From positions 1 to 15,293 of the forward strand of contig CAKZPJ010000320.1 of NCBI GenBank assembly GCA_937138955.1: a DNA stretch of 15,293 nucleotides, written 5' to 3'. The stretch comes from an uncultured Flammeovirgaceae bacterium (GTDB taxonomy: Bacteria > Bacteroidota > Bacteroidia > Cytophagales > Cyclobacteriaceae). Positions 7,802-15,293 of this stretch are shown in pieces. The stretch's first letter is position 1. Every line of letters begins with the position of its first letter. Below the pieces are notes generated by a model that was not told where the DNA came from, did not search any database, and saw nothing but the letters and a program-made list of their open reading frames with translations. The translations under genes were made by a program, and so were the position numbers.

Positions 7802-9955
7802 TTAGTTTTCAGGCAAAGCAAAAGCTACATATTGATCGCCTCGCTGTTCGGTAACTTTTCCTCCGCCAGCCGCAACTACAATGTACTGCTTACCATCTAC
7901 TTCGTAAGTGCAAGGAGTCGCCATACCAGCAGCAGGAAGCGAATACCGCCACAACTCTTCTCCGGTAGATGTACTAAACGCCCTAAACTGAGCATCTTTG
8001 CTGGCACCGATAAAAATTAGTCCTCCGGCAGTGACTACTGGACCGCCATAGTTCTCCGTTCCGGTGGGTGAACCACCCTGCTCTATCAGCTCGGGGAATT
8101 CACCTAAAGGTATTTTCCAAAGTACCTCACCCTTATTCAGATCGATAGCATTCAGGGTACCCCAAGGTGGTTTTACAGCGGGGTAGCCATCAGCATCTAC
8201 AAAGCGATTATAGCCAGTATGGTTGTAGCGTAGCTGTCCAGTTTCCTTCTGCGATACAGTTTGAACCACCATTTCATCAACACCTTGCTTGTTTAGTAGA
8301 AACGCACTCACTGCGTTTATTTGAGTGTCGGTAAGAAAGGCAAACGAAGGCATAGCCCCTTTTCCGTTTCGTACCATTTCGTGCACCTGACCATCATCCA
8401 ACCGTTCCGCCAAATCTACCAGCGATGGGGCGTTACCGTGAAAATTGGAACCTTGTAGTTCTGCTCCGTGGCAGCCCATACAGTTTCCTTGGTAAACATT
8501 CTGCCCTAGTGCAATCAAATTTTGTGGCGCCTTTTGAGACTGTTCCACCATCGTTAGAATCCAAGGCATTTCGTTGGCGTTTACGTATAGAACTCCTGTA
8601 TTAGGATCATATCCGGCACCGCCCCATTCGCCTCCACCATCAAAACCGGGGAAAATAATCGTTCCTTCAGTGCTGGGTGGTACGAATTGCCCGTTGGAAC
8701 GAGTGGTTTCAAATACGGCTAAGAGTGAATCACGAGAACTAGCGTTTGGATTAATATCTTCGGCGGTCATGCGCTGACGGGCGAACGCCGGAGGCTGGGT
8801 AGGTAGTGGCTGGGTAGGCCAGGCCTTCTCGCCAATTAAATCCGATTCAGGATAAGCTTGTTCTTCAATAGGAAATAAAGACTCCCCAGTTTCCCGGTTG
8901 AATACGTACACATGACCCGACTTCGTAATTTGGGCTACTGCGTCAATCTGCTTACCATCACGATTGATAGTAACCAGTGTTGGCGGAGAGGGCAAATCTC
9001 GGTCCCAAATATCATGATGCACCGTCTGGAAGTGCCATATCTTTTCACCGGTCTGAGCATTAAGCGCTACTAAGCTGTTGGCGTACAAATTAGCTCCTTT
9101 GCGGTTGCCTCCGTAAAAATCAAAGGCAGCTGAGCCCAAGGGTACAAATACAATTCCTCGTTCTTCATCCAGAGTCATCCCCGTCCAGTTATTGACTCCG
9201 CCGATAAATTTGTAAGCAGTAGAATCTTCCCAGGTTTCGTGCCCCGGCTGACCGGGTTGAGGAATGGTATGAAAAATCCAGGCTTGTTCACCCGTTCTGA
9301 TATTGAATGCTCTAATGTGACCAGGGGCCGCCGGAAGCCGTTCGGAATTGAGTGCTCCCATAATGATTAAATCTTCGTGGATAGTGCCGGGAGCATGGTA
9401 GCGGTACGACAGCCCTTCAACGTCTCTCCCTAACCCCTCTCTTAAATCGATATACCCTTTGTCACCAAAATTCGCCAGCGGTTTTCCGGTGAGAGCATCT
9501 AGTGCATAAAGTTTTTCTTCAGCCGAAAAAATGAGCCGACGGTCTTGTCCATCCGCCCAATAGGCCAACCCTCGAGTAAAACTTACCTGATCGGTTCCTT
9601 GAAAAGGATTGAACTCCCATATTCGCTCACCAGTAGCGGCCTGTACAGCAAAAATTTTCATACCGGGCGAAGCTCCATACAAAATAGTATCAATCACCAG
9701 CGGATTGCACTGAATATAATTGTTTTCACCAATATCACCGGAGGCATACGTCCAAGCTACTTCCAGATTTTGGACGTTATCTCGGTTGACCTGTCCTAAG
9801 GACGAATAATGCGTACGGGCCGGATCGCCCAAATAGCTACTCCAACTTTCATAATTAGTAGCACTCTGGTTATCAGCTTCAGTAACCTCAATAGTTTGAC
9901 ATGATACAGTCAGTGAGACTAACAAGAACCAGGAAGGTAAATTGCGAAGGATCAT
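7802..9955 (-). CDS. PQQ-dependent dehydrogenase lipoprotein with inserted cytochrome c domain
   Basis: Protein of 717 residues. The N-terminus is a lipoprotein signal (WFLLVSLTVSC) with the lipidated cysteine at C19. The body is a quinoprotein propeller: blade motifs include AFNIRTGEQAW (216-226), ALNAQTGEKIWHF (297-309), AIDLNKGEVLW (603-613) and AFSTSTGEELW (659-669). The stretch GGNRKGANLYANSLVAL (282-298) followed by TVHHDIWDRDLP (311-322) matches the PQQ-site region of sugar/alcohol dehydrogenases, with D318 or D320 as the likely catalytic Asp. A mono-heme cytochrome c domain is inserted at about 480-560: CMGCH (492-496) with M535 (GAMPSF) as the probable axial ligand. The enzyme would oxidise an alcohol or sugar outside the inner membrane and pass electrons through its own heme to the respiratory chain. 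The substrate cannot be told. No pqq synthesis gene is in the window. It is the first gene of the minus-strand operon. Confidence 0.92.
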   Translation of the reverse strand: MILRNLPSWFLLVSLTVSCQTIEVTEADNQSATNYESWSSYLGDPARTHYSSLGQVNRDNVQNLEVAWTYASGDIGENNYIQCNPLVIDTILYGASPGMKIFAVQAATGERIWEFNPFQGTDQVSFTRGLAYWADGQDRRLIFSAEEKLYALDALTGKPLANFGDKGYIDLREGLGRDVEGLSYRYHAPGTIHEDLIIMGALNSERLPAAPGHIRAFNIRTGEQAWIFHTIPQPGQPGHETWEDSTAYKFIGGVNNWTGMTLDEERGIVFVPLGSAAFDFYGGNRKGANLYANSLVALNAQTGEKIWHFQTVHHDIWDRDLPSPPTLVTINRDGKQIDAVAQITKSGHVYVFNRETGESLFPIEEQAYPESDLIGEKAWPTQPLPTQPPAFARQRMTAEDINPNASSRDSLLAVFETTRSNGQFVPPSTEGTIIFPGFDGGGEWGGAGYDPNTGVLYVNANEMPWILTMVEQSQKAPQNLIALGQNVYQGNCMGCHGAELQGSNFHGNAPSLVDLAERLDDGQVHEMVRNGKGAMPSFAFLTDTQINAVSAFLLNKQGVDEMVVQTVSQKETGQLRYNHTGYNRFVDADGYPAVKPPWGTLNAIDLNKGEVLWKIPLGEFPELIEQGGSPTGTENYGGPVVTAGGLIFIGASKDAQFRAFSTSTGEELWRYSLPAAGMATPCTYEVDGKQYIVVAAGGGKVTEQRGDQYVAFALPEN

Positions 9956-10030
9956 ATTTCGTTTTACTGTTTACAATAAGACCGCTTAATTTAGAAAGAA
10001 AATATTACTTCTGTAAACACTTTCTTATCA

Positions 10031-10055
10031 CAAATATGCTCCAACCAAATATGCT
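10031..10055. repeat. tandem direct repeat upstream of the PQQ dehydrogenase
   Basis: CAAATATGCT occurs at 10031-10040 and again at 10046-10055, a 15-bp period. It lies 76 bp upstream of the PQQ dehydrogenase start. Half-sites spaced this way can bind an activator, but there is no independent support. Confidence 0.35.
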
Positions 10056-10529
10056 AACACGCTCTCGGTTAGCAGTCTAACTCAACTTTTTTTCTCCATG
10101 CCTTATACTCTGCCGTGATATTAGTCCCTAGAGAACTACTTATCTAGCAAAAAATCACACTACGATATACAGTAGAATTGGCTAAGATATTACTTATGCT
10201 TTTATCAAAAATATTTCTTATCAGGATTTATTATTATTCTCTATTGAAAATTAAGTTAACATTACTTTATTTATAGCTTTCTCATTTAAACCGCTGTTAA
10301 TCAACCACTTACTATATATAAAAATTTGAAATTCGTACTAAGTGAAGTATAATCAGCAGTGGCTCATTCGTTCTCAACCTAGTCATACTCTTACATATTA
10401 TTACTTTCCAGCCCCCGAATACTAAACTGTAACTGACTGAATCACACGGATTTTTATCAAAACTTACGTTGTAGCTTCAGCCTATTTTATAGCACTCCTT
10501 ATTACAATAACTTGCAAAGGATTTTTATG

Positions 10530-10537
10530 TAAAATTG
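10530..10537 (+). promoter_or_regulatory. possible Bacteroidota -7 promoter element
   Basis: TAAAATTG matches the Bacteroidota -7 consensus TAnnTTTG at all but one position. An upstream TTG (10512-10514) is closer than the usual -33 spacing, so the call is weak. If it is real, transcription would begin near 10544. That leaves about 44 nt before the ATG at 10588 and too little leader for the GTG at 10552. Confidence 0.25.
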
Positions 10538-10587
10538 ATGTTGGAGAAGTTGTGATAAACCAGCATACTTCTGCCTTCCATACGTTT

Positions 10588-12681
10588 ATGAACAGACTGA
10601 TTGTAAAATACATTCTACTATTTGCCTTCAGCTTTTTGCCTTCGGTAGCAATTATTGCCCAAGACAATAATAAGCAAGTGGCTGAAGAGTTTGTAGAGAT
10701 TGGTGACGAGATTTACTATGTTCAGAAAGCCCCTGAACAAGCGAAGGAGATGTATATCCAAGCGGCTCAGCTCGATCCAAATAACATTAAGGCCAACTTC
10801 ATGGCGGGCAAAACTATTGTTGAAACAGTAAATAAAGGCGAAGCCACTCCTTACTTTCAGCAAGTTTATCAATTAGATGCTGACTACCGATTCGACTTAC
10901 TGTATTCAATTGCTCGTGCTTATCAGTACGGGTTACAGTTTGAAGATGCTATTGAGTACTATAATCGCTACTTAGAAAAGTTAGACCAAGAAAAAGATTA
11001 CCGAGGCGAAGATAAAATTCCAGCTAACCAAGTGAAGCGCCGCGTCTACGAATGTGAGAACGGTTTAGAATTTGTAGCTAACGCCAGGAATTTTATTATT
11101 AAAAACATTGGTAGCAGTATCAATTCTAATGGTCTAGATTACGCTCCAGTAATTAATGCAGACGAGACGATGATGATCTTCACCTCGCGCCGAAAGGAAA
11201 ATAACCTCAACGAAAACGTATACGACGATAACTTTGCCTACGAAGATATCTTTATTTCTTACAAAGAAAATGGAAAATGGGGTTCCGCTAAAAATATTGA
11301 TGAGCCGGTAAATACTTTGTATTTTGAGTCAAACCTAGCTTTATCGGCTGATGGAAAGCAGTTGTATGTGTACCGCGATGAAAACAATGGTGACATTTAC
11401 GTATCAGACCAACGATCTGACGGAAGTTGGTCTGAACCAGAGCCCGTTAGTGATAACATAAATTCCTCTTATTCTGAGAATTCAGTTACTGTTTCTCCGG
11501 ATGGACAGACTCTTTATTTTTCTAGCGATCGGCCCGGTGGCTTTGGGGGGTTAGATCTTTATAAGTGCGAAAAAGATCGTCGAGATGAATGGGGTAAAGT
11601 AACTAATCTGGGCGAAACGGTAAATACTCCTTATGATGAAGACGGAGTATTTATAGACTTTGACGGCAAAACGCTCTATTTTAGTAGTAGAGGGCGAAAG
11701 GGAATGGGTGGATACGATATTTTCAAATCCGTCTATAAGGCCGAAGATGATAATTGGAACGACCCCGTCAACCTTGGTTACCCAATCAACACTCCCGACG
11801 ATGATATTTACTTTGTTAGCACCAAAGATGGTAAGCGGGGGTATTTCTCAACGATACGCAACGATGGAGTGGGCTATTTGGACATCTACATGGTAGAGAT
11901 TCCTGATCAAACTGAGGAGTTAGCTAACAAGTTAGACAAGAAAAGTCAGAAGCAACCGAACGAGGAGAGTGAGCTAGCTGATCGTAACATTGGGCAGGTT
12001 GATCAGCAAAAAAGCAACTCGCTTCAACCAGTACAGTTATTACTAAAGGTGGAAGATGGAGCTAACCAGCAAGCTTTGGATGCCCAGGTTTCGCTGAAAG
12101 GAGGCGATAAAAATGAGACCCTTACCCCACAGAAAGTAGCCGACGGTATCTATCGCTTCGATATTCAGAATAACCAAACGGTGGAGTATGCGCTCGCTGT
12201 AGAAAAGCCTGGCTACATTTATAAAAGTGTAAAGGTAAGCATTCCGCCGATGGCTAATAAGCAGCAGGAGTTTCGTAAGAAGATTATGCTAGACCCCGTA
12301 GCCCAAGTAACCACCAACTACCGAATGGTGCTTAACTTTGTATACTTCGATTTTAACAGTGCTCAATTAGAAGATAGGTCTCAAGCCGAGCTAAACCGGC
12401 TTAAAAACTTCTTGGAGGAAAACCCGGGAGTGCAGGTAGAAATTGCCGGTCATACCGATAATATTGGCCCTACTACTTATAACAAGGCTTTATCTCAAAA
12501 GCGAGCGCAGGCTATTGTTAACTATTTAGCCAAACAAGGTGTAGCAGTTGAGCGCCTTTCTGCCCAAGGCTACGGCGAATCCGACCCTATTGCTAGTAAC
12601 GATGACGAGGCTGAAGGGCGCGAGCTAAACCGTCGGGTAGAAATGCGCGTACTAGAATCCCGCACTATCGCTAATCAATAG
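10588..12681 (+). CDS. TPR-PD40-OmpA family envelope protein (PorE-like domain order)
   Basis: Protein of 697 residues from the ATG at 10588, which gives a clean signal peptide (MNRLIVKYILLFAFSFLPSV, cut near IIAQ). A GTG at 10552 would add 12 residues ahead of it. Domains: TPR-like helices (about 20-140, EFVEIGDEIYYVQKAPEQAK, FEDAIEYYNRYLE); PD40/WD40-like propeller repeats (about 182-440, such as LYFSSDRPGGFGGLDLYKC and LYFSSRGRKGMGGYDIF); a low-complexity linker rich in K, Q, N and E; a carboxypeptidase-regulatory-like beta domain (about 480-560); and a C-terminal OmpA peptidoglycan-binding domain (about 581-690, FVYFDFNSAQLE, GHTDNIG, LSQKRAQAIVNYL). This is the domain order of PorE, a type IX secretion component, but many Bacteroidota paralogues share it. 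It would tether an outer-membrane or periplasmic complex to peptidoglycan. No lipobox cysteine is present. The neighbouring porT fits an envelope role. Confidence 0.88.
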   Translation: MNRLIVKYILLFAFSFLPSVAIIAQDNNKQVAEEFVEIGDEIYYVQKAPEQAKEMYIQAAQLDPNNIKANFMAGKTIVETVNKGEATPYFQQVYQLDADYRFDLLYSIARAYQYGLQFEDAIEYYNRYLEKLDQEKDYRGEDKIPANQVKRRVYECENGLEFVANARNFIIKNIGSSINSNGLDYAPVINADETMMIFTSRRKENNLNENVYDDNFAYEDIFISYKENGKWGSAKNIDEPVNTLYFESNLALSADGKQLYVYRDENNGDIYVSDQRSDGSWSEPEPVSDNINSSYSENSVTVSPDGQTLYFSSDRPGGFGGLDLYKCEKDRRDEWGKVTNLGETVNTPYDEDGVFIDFDGKTLYFSSRGRKGMGGYDIFKSVYKAEDDNWNDPVNLGYPINTPDDDIYFVSTKDGKRGYFSTIRNDGVGYLDIYMVEIPDQTEELANKLDKKSQKQPNEESELADRNIGQVDQQKSNSLQPVQLLLKVEDGANQQALDAQVSLKGGDKNETLTPQKVADGIYRFDIQNNQTVEYALAVEKPGYIYKSVKVSIPPMANKQQEFRKKIMLDPVAQVTTNYRMVLNFVYFDFNSAQLEDRSQAELNRLKNFLEENPGVQVEIAGHTDNIGPTTYNKALSQKRAQAIVNYLAKQGVAVERLSAQGYGESDPIASNDDEAEGRELNRRVEMRVLESRTIANQ

Positions 12682-12802
12682 TTCATTCTCATCTACTGAG
12701 CAGACTTTCAGGTACCAACCGCTATTCTGACGAACAAATTCTCCGTACAAGTCGTTGGATATTTGTACTAAATTAGTAGCCCTTCTGGGTTGTTTGTAGA
12801 CT

Positions 12803-13531
12803 ATGGCCGTTATTCCGTATAAAGATCAATCGTCTTCCAAAAAGGAGCAGGTAGCGCAGATGTTTAACAACATTAGCAAACGTTATGATCTGTTAAATCA
12901 TTTACTAAGCGCAGGAATTGATATTTACTGGCGAAAAAGGGCTGTCAAATTACTTAAGCCCTATCAGCCCAAGCACATCTTAGATATTGCCACCGGTACC
13001 GCTGATTTTGCTATTGAAGCTTTAGCATTAAATCCGGATAAAGTAATTGGGGTAGATATTTCCGAAGGAATGCTAGATGTGGGGCGCGAGAAGCTAAAAC
13101 GCCGTCAGTTGGATGATCGAATTGAACTCCAATTGGGCGATTCGGAAGGTTTACACTTCGATGATAATATATTTGATGCTGCCATCGTTGCATTTGGTGT
13201 ACGCAACTTTGAAAACCTGCACAATGGCTTAGAAGATATGTGCCGAGTGCTAAAGCCCGGCGGAAGGCTAGTTGTGCTGGAATTCTCTAAGCCTACTAAA
13301 TTTCCAATGAAGCAATTGTATAGCTTCTACTTTAAAAACATTTTGCCACTTATTGGCAAGTTTATTTCAAAAGATCAGTCGGCTTACACGTATCTGCCCG
13401 AATCGGTTCAGGCTTTCCCTGACGGACGGGCATTTTTGCAAGCATTACAAAAAACAGGGTATACCGAAACACGATGCAAAGCACTTACATTTGGCATAAG
13501 CTCCATATACACCGCAAAAAAGGCGTTCTAA
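12803..13531 (+). CDS. ubiE: demethylmenaquinone methyltransferase UbiE/MenG
   Basis: Class I SAM-dependent methyltransferase of 242 residues, the usual length. Motifs: VAQMFNNISKRYDLLNHLLS (17-36), SAM-binding motif I LDIATGTADFA (60-70), VIGVDIS (81-87), FGVRNF (131-136), RVLKPGG (148-154), VLEFSKP (158-164) and the UbiE signature YTYLPESV (195-202). It adds the last methyl group to demethylmenaquinone. In Bacteroidota the product is menaquinone, so the ubiquinone role implied by the name probably does not apply. It starts 121 bp after the OmpA-family gene, and its last 58 nt overlap the start of porT. Confidence 0.96.
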   Translation: MAVIPYKDQSSSKKEQVAQMFNNISKRYDLLNHLLSAGIDIYWRKRAVKLLKPYQPKHILDIATGTADFAIEALALNPDKVIGVDISEGMLDVGREKLKRRQLDDRIELQLGDSEGLHFDDNIFDAAIVAFGVRNFENLHNGLEDMCRVLKPGGRLVVLEFSKPTKFPMKQLYSFYFKNILPLIGKFISKDQSAYTYLPESVQAFPDGRAFLQALQKTGYTETRCKALTFGISSIYTAKKAF

Positions 13532-14235
13532 CGTTACTGTTCGTCCTAGGGTCGGTAGTAGCGACCTGGGCGCAAAACCCCTCCGGTAAGTATTATGCCA
13601 AATCCGATAACTTACCTAATTATGATAACCGTTGGCTGCACTATGGTTTCGCCATTGGTGTTCATTCATCCAGCTACCGTATTCAGTACAGCGATTTGTT
13701 TACCTCACCTGAATTTGAATCCTTACATTCGGTAATGGCGGCTAATTCCTTCGGGTTTTCGTTGGGGTTGATTGCTAATTTTCGCTTAGCGGATTATCTG
13801 GACGTACGAGTGGTACCCGAAGTCGTTTTTTACGAAAACCGACTGGATTACCAGTTCATTGAGAATAACCAGTTTGTTACCGACCAGCAGATTGTAGAGT
13901 CTACTTTTATTGAAGTGCCCCTGCTGTTTAAGTATAAATCAGTAAGGCGAGGTAATCACCGAATGTACTTAGTGGGAGGGATAGAAGCTGGCATTGAAGC
14001 TACCGGGAAAGACAAGGGGGGTAATGAAAGTGACCGTTTGCTTACCGGAAGTAATAACCTTTCTCTACAAGCCGGATTCGGGCTGGATATCTACTTTCCC
14101 CTCTTCAAATTTGCTCCCGAAGTGCGCTACTCTCGCGGGATTACTAACGTATTAAGTAGTAACGAGAACCGCTATTCCTTACCACTGAACCAGATAGCTA
14201 CTAATACGCTCACGCTCTATTTATTGTTTGAATAG
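13474..14235 (+). CDS. porT: PorT family outer membrane beta-barrel protein (type IX secretion)
   Basis: Protein of 253 residues with an N-terminal signal: a basic, His-rich n-region (residues 1-17), a hydrophobic core [16 protein letters not shown] and cleavage after A33. The rest alternates beta strands typical of a small porin-like barrel (such as [56 protein letters not shown]) and ends in a terminal strand, LTLYLLFE. PorT is needed for type IX secretion and, in gliding species, motility. As I recall, ubiE next to porT is a recurrent Bacteroidota arrangement, which supports the call. The ATG at 13474 lies 58 nt inside ubiE in another frame. No ATG, GTG or TTG follows before the signal-peptide core, so the overlap seems real and translation may be coupled. 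Confidence 0.83.
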   Translation: MQSTYIWHKLHIHRKKGVLTLLFVLGSVVATWAQNPSGKYYAKSDNLPNYDNRWLHYGFAIGVHSSSYRIQYSDLFTSPEFESLHSVMAANSFGFSLGLIANFRLADYLDVRVVPEVVFYENRLDYQFIENNQFVTDQQIVESTFIEVPLLFKYKSVRRGNHRMYLVGGIEAGIEATGKDKGGNESDRLLTGSNNLSLQAGFGLDIYFPLFKFAPEVRYSRGITNVLSSNENRYSLPLNQIATNTLTLYLLFE

Positions 14236-14237
14236 CA

Positions 14238-14396
14238 TTGGCGAAGCACCGAAAGAAAGGAGACTTACCCACCAAAATTTGCCCGGTCTGCCAGCGACCG
14301 TTTACTTGGCGAAAGAAGTGGAAAGACGTTTGGGATGACGTAGTCTATTGTAGCGACCGCTGCCGGAGACAAAAAGGCTCTAATAAGGCTGAATAG
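14238..14396 (+). CDS. DUF2256 small zinc-ribbon-like protein
   Basis: A 52-residue protein started by TTG at 14238, two bases after the porT stop; no ATG is in frame. The sequence fits DUF2256 closely: [20 protein letters not shown] (8-27), then [20 protein letters not shown] (28-47). The cysteines C15, C18, C38 and C42 form a likely zinc site. The family is small and basic with no firmly known function; I recall members often sitting near cryptochrome/photolyase genes, and none is visible here. The tight spacing suggests that it is the last gene of a ubiE-porT-DUF2256 unit. It ends 22 bp from the convergent pdxA stop, and no obvious terminator hairpin lies between them. Confidence 0.85.
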   Translation: MAKHRKKGDLPTKICPVCQRPFTWRKKWKDVWDDVVYCSDRCRRQKGSNKAE

Positions 14397-14418
14397 ATAT
14401 ATTTACGAAGTATTTATT

Positions 14419-15293
14419 TCAATCCTGCTCTGCTACCAAATGCTGCCGTTGCGATATTACATCACAGGCAAGGTACAGCGCTTCCCGCATAGAATCGGCG
14501 TTAGCTTGGTTTTTACCTGCAATATCGTAGGCGGTTCCGTGATCTGGAGAAGTTCTAACTACCAGAAGTCCTGCCGTAAAGTTCACTCCTTTCTCGAAGG
14601 CCAGGGTTTTAAAGGGAATCAACCCCTGATCGTGATACATGGCTAATACTCCATCAAACTGCTGGTGCATAAACGACCCAAAAAATCCATCGGAGGGGAA
14701 AGGACCGTAGACTAGCTTTCCCTTATCTTTCAGCTCCCGGATAACCGGCAGCAAAATATCCTGTTCCTCCGAGCCAAGTAATCCGTTCTCGCCAGCATGA
14801 GGGTTCAAGCCTAGCACTGCAATGCGGGGTTTTATCACTCCAAAGTCTTGTTGTAGTGATTTCTCCATCAGTAGCACTTTCTCCCGTACTTTACTTCGGG
14901 TGATTTTCTGGCTTACCTGGTGCAGAGGTACATGCCCGGTAACTACTCCAACCCGAAGCTTCTCATGAACCAGCAACATTAGATGCTCTTCAGCCTCAAA
15001 GGTTTTAGCAAAGAACTCAGTGTGGCCCGGAAAACTAAAATCTTCGTTTTGAATATTGTTTTTGTTGATAGGAGCGGTAACAATAGCCGATACAGAGTTT
15101 TCCTTCAAAGCTTGGGTAGCCTGTTCTAGAGCTTGCCAAGCGGCTTGCCCTGCCGCATTGGTTACTTTACCCGGTTGTAACTCTATAACTTCCTGCCAGC
15201 AATTAATAACATTTACTTTACCGTAAGCGATATTATCCAAGTCCTTAATTGTCATCAAGTTAAACTGCTCCAGATCGCATTGCTTCCGGTAGT
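14419..15293 (-). CDS. pdxA: 4-hydroxythreonine-4-phosphate dehydrogenase PdxA (N-terminus beyond window)
   Basis: The frame runs to the right edge: codons beyond 15258 read YRKQCDLEQFNLMTIKDLD, so the TTG/ATG near 15253-15258 is internal and the true start lies outside. About 291 residues are visible of the usual 330-350; the missing part should hold the N-terminal GDPAG(I)GPE-type motif. Visible family motifs: GKVNVINCW, VTAPINK, FPGHTEFFA, VTGHVPL, LGLNPHAGE, MYHDQGLIPFK and GTAYDIAGKNQAN. The three conserved metal-binding histidines are those in GHTEF, NPHAGE and YHDQG. The enzyme oxidises 4-phosphohydroxy-L-threonine in the DXP-dependent pathway of pyridoxal phosphate synthesis and acts as a cytoplasmic homodimer. 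Confidence 0.95.
   Translation of the reverse strand, partial: YRKQCDLEQFNLMTIKDLDNIAYGKVNVINCWQEVIELQPGKVTNAAGQAAWQALEQATQALKENSVSAIVTAPINKNNIQNEDFSFPGHTEFFAKTFEAEEHLMLLVHEKLRVGVVTGHVPLHQVSQKITRSKVREKVLLMEKSLQQDFGVIKPRIAVLGLNPHAGENGLLGSEEQDILLPVIRELKDKGKLVYGPFPSDGFFGSFMHQQFDGVLAMYHDQGLIPFKTLAFEKGVNFTAGLLVVRTSPDHGTAYDIAGKNQANADSMREALYLACDVISQRQHLVAEQD

Larger units (their letters stand above)
9956..10587. other. AT-rich intergenic region between divergent genes
   Basis: This 632-bp gap is clearly richer in A and T than the flanking genes. I find no convincing coding frame, tRNA or structured RNA. It must carry the promoters for the PQQ dehydrogenase operon (leftward) and the OmpA-family gene (rightward). 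Visible small elements are a 10-bp direct repeat (10031-10055), a short inverted repeat GTTAG-CAGT-CTAAC (10068-10081), an 11-bp repeat TTTTATCAAAA (10200-10210 and 10452-10462) and a -7-like box near 10530. Confidence 0.7.

Noticed and set aside
10200..10462. 11-bp repeat TTTTATCAAAA (10200-10210 and 10452-10462)
   Set aside because: In such AT-rich sequence, with a 240-bp spacing, two copies may be chance; no dyad or promoter logic supports a site.
10552..10587. GTG at 10552 as the start of the OmpA-family gene
   Set aside because: It adds a polar stretch before a complete signal peptide that begins at the ATG at 10588, and it would lie almost at the putative transcription start.
10482..10872. 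Minus-strand frames at 10482-10667 and 10618-10872
   Set aside because: They overlap the signal peptide and TPR region of the OmpA-family gene and have unlikely composition.
12758..12765. GATATTTG as a -7 box before ubiE
   Set aside because: One mismatch to the consensus and no TTTG/TTG at the expected upstream spacing.
15253..15258. TTG/ATG as the start of pdxA
   Set aside because: The frame stays open to the window edge with PdxA-like residues upstream (YRKQCDLEQFNL), and the N-terminal family motif is still missing, so this codon is internal.

Overview
The window looks like chromosomal DNA of a Bacteroidota bacterium, most likely a Cytophagales-type environmental species. The basis is the gene content: a Reg_prop/Y_Y_Y sensor kinase, a PorT-like type IX secretion barrel next to ubiE (menaquinone methylation), a TPR-PD40-OmpA envelope protein, and few clear Shine-Dalgarno sites. 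No tRNA, rRNA, CRISPR array, insertion sequence or phage gene is visible. Both ends cut through genes.

Layout. (1) 1-3504, minus: a large membrane sensor histidine kinase; its C-terminal ATPase domain lies beyond the left edge. A perfect inverted repeat (3580-3598) sits in the divergent gap upstream of it. (2) 3756-6189, plus: an ArnT-like membrane glycosyltransferase overlapping by 11 bp a flippase-like (LPG_synthase_TM) membrane protein, probably an envelope-glycan or lipid-modification pair. (3) 6186-9955, minus: a likely three-gene operon read as PQQ-dependent dehydrogenase lipoprotein with an inserted cytochrome c domain, then a pRiA4b ORF-3-like protein, then a DUF3445 protein related to heme-dependent oxidative N-demethylase. 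The flippase-like gene and the DUF3445 gene converge so tightly that their stop codons share bases. (4) 9956-10587: an AT-rich intergenic region between divergent genes. (5) 10588-12681, plus: TPR-PD40-OmpA protein with the domain order of PorE. (6) 12803-14396, plus: ubiE, porT (58 nt overlap) and a 52-codon TTG-started DUF2256 zinc-ribbon gene. (7) 14419 to the right edge, minus: pdxA, lacking its N-terminus.

How the genes fit together. The OmpA/PorE-like protein and PorT point to outer membrane and type IX secretion functions, and UbiE supplies menaquinone for respiration. The PQQ dehydrogenase with its own heme c domain and the DUF3445 protein are both oxidative enzymes, and their apparent co-transcription suggests a small oxidation module of unknown substrate. 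I see no single new system that explains the whole window. The most notable items are that possible oxidation module, the hidden DUF2256 gene, the odd start of the glycosyltransferase, the deep ubiE/porT overlap and the palindrome upstream of the sensor kinase.
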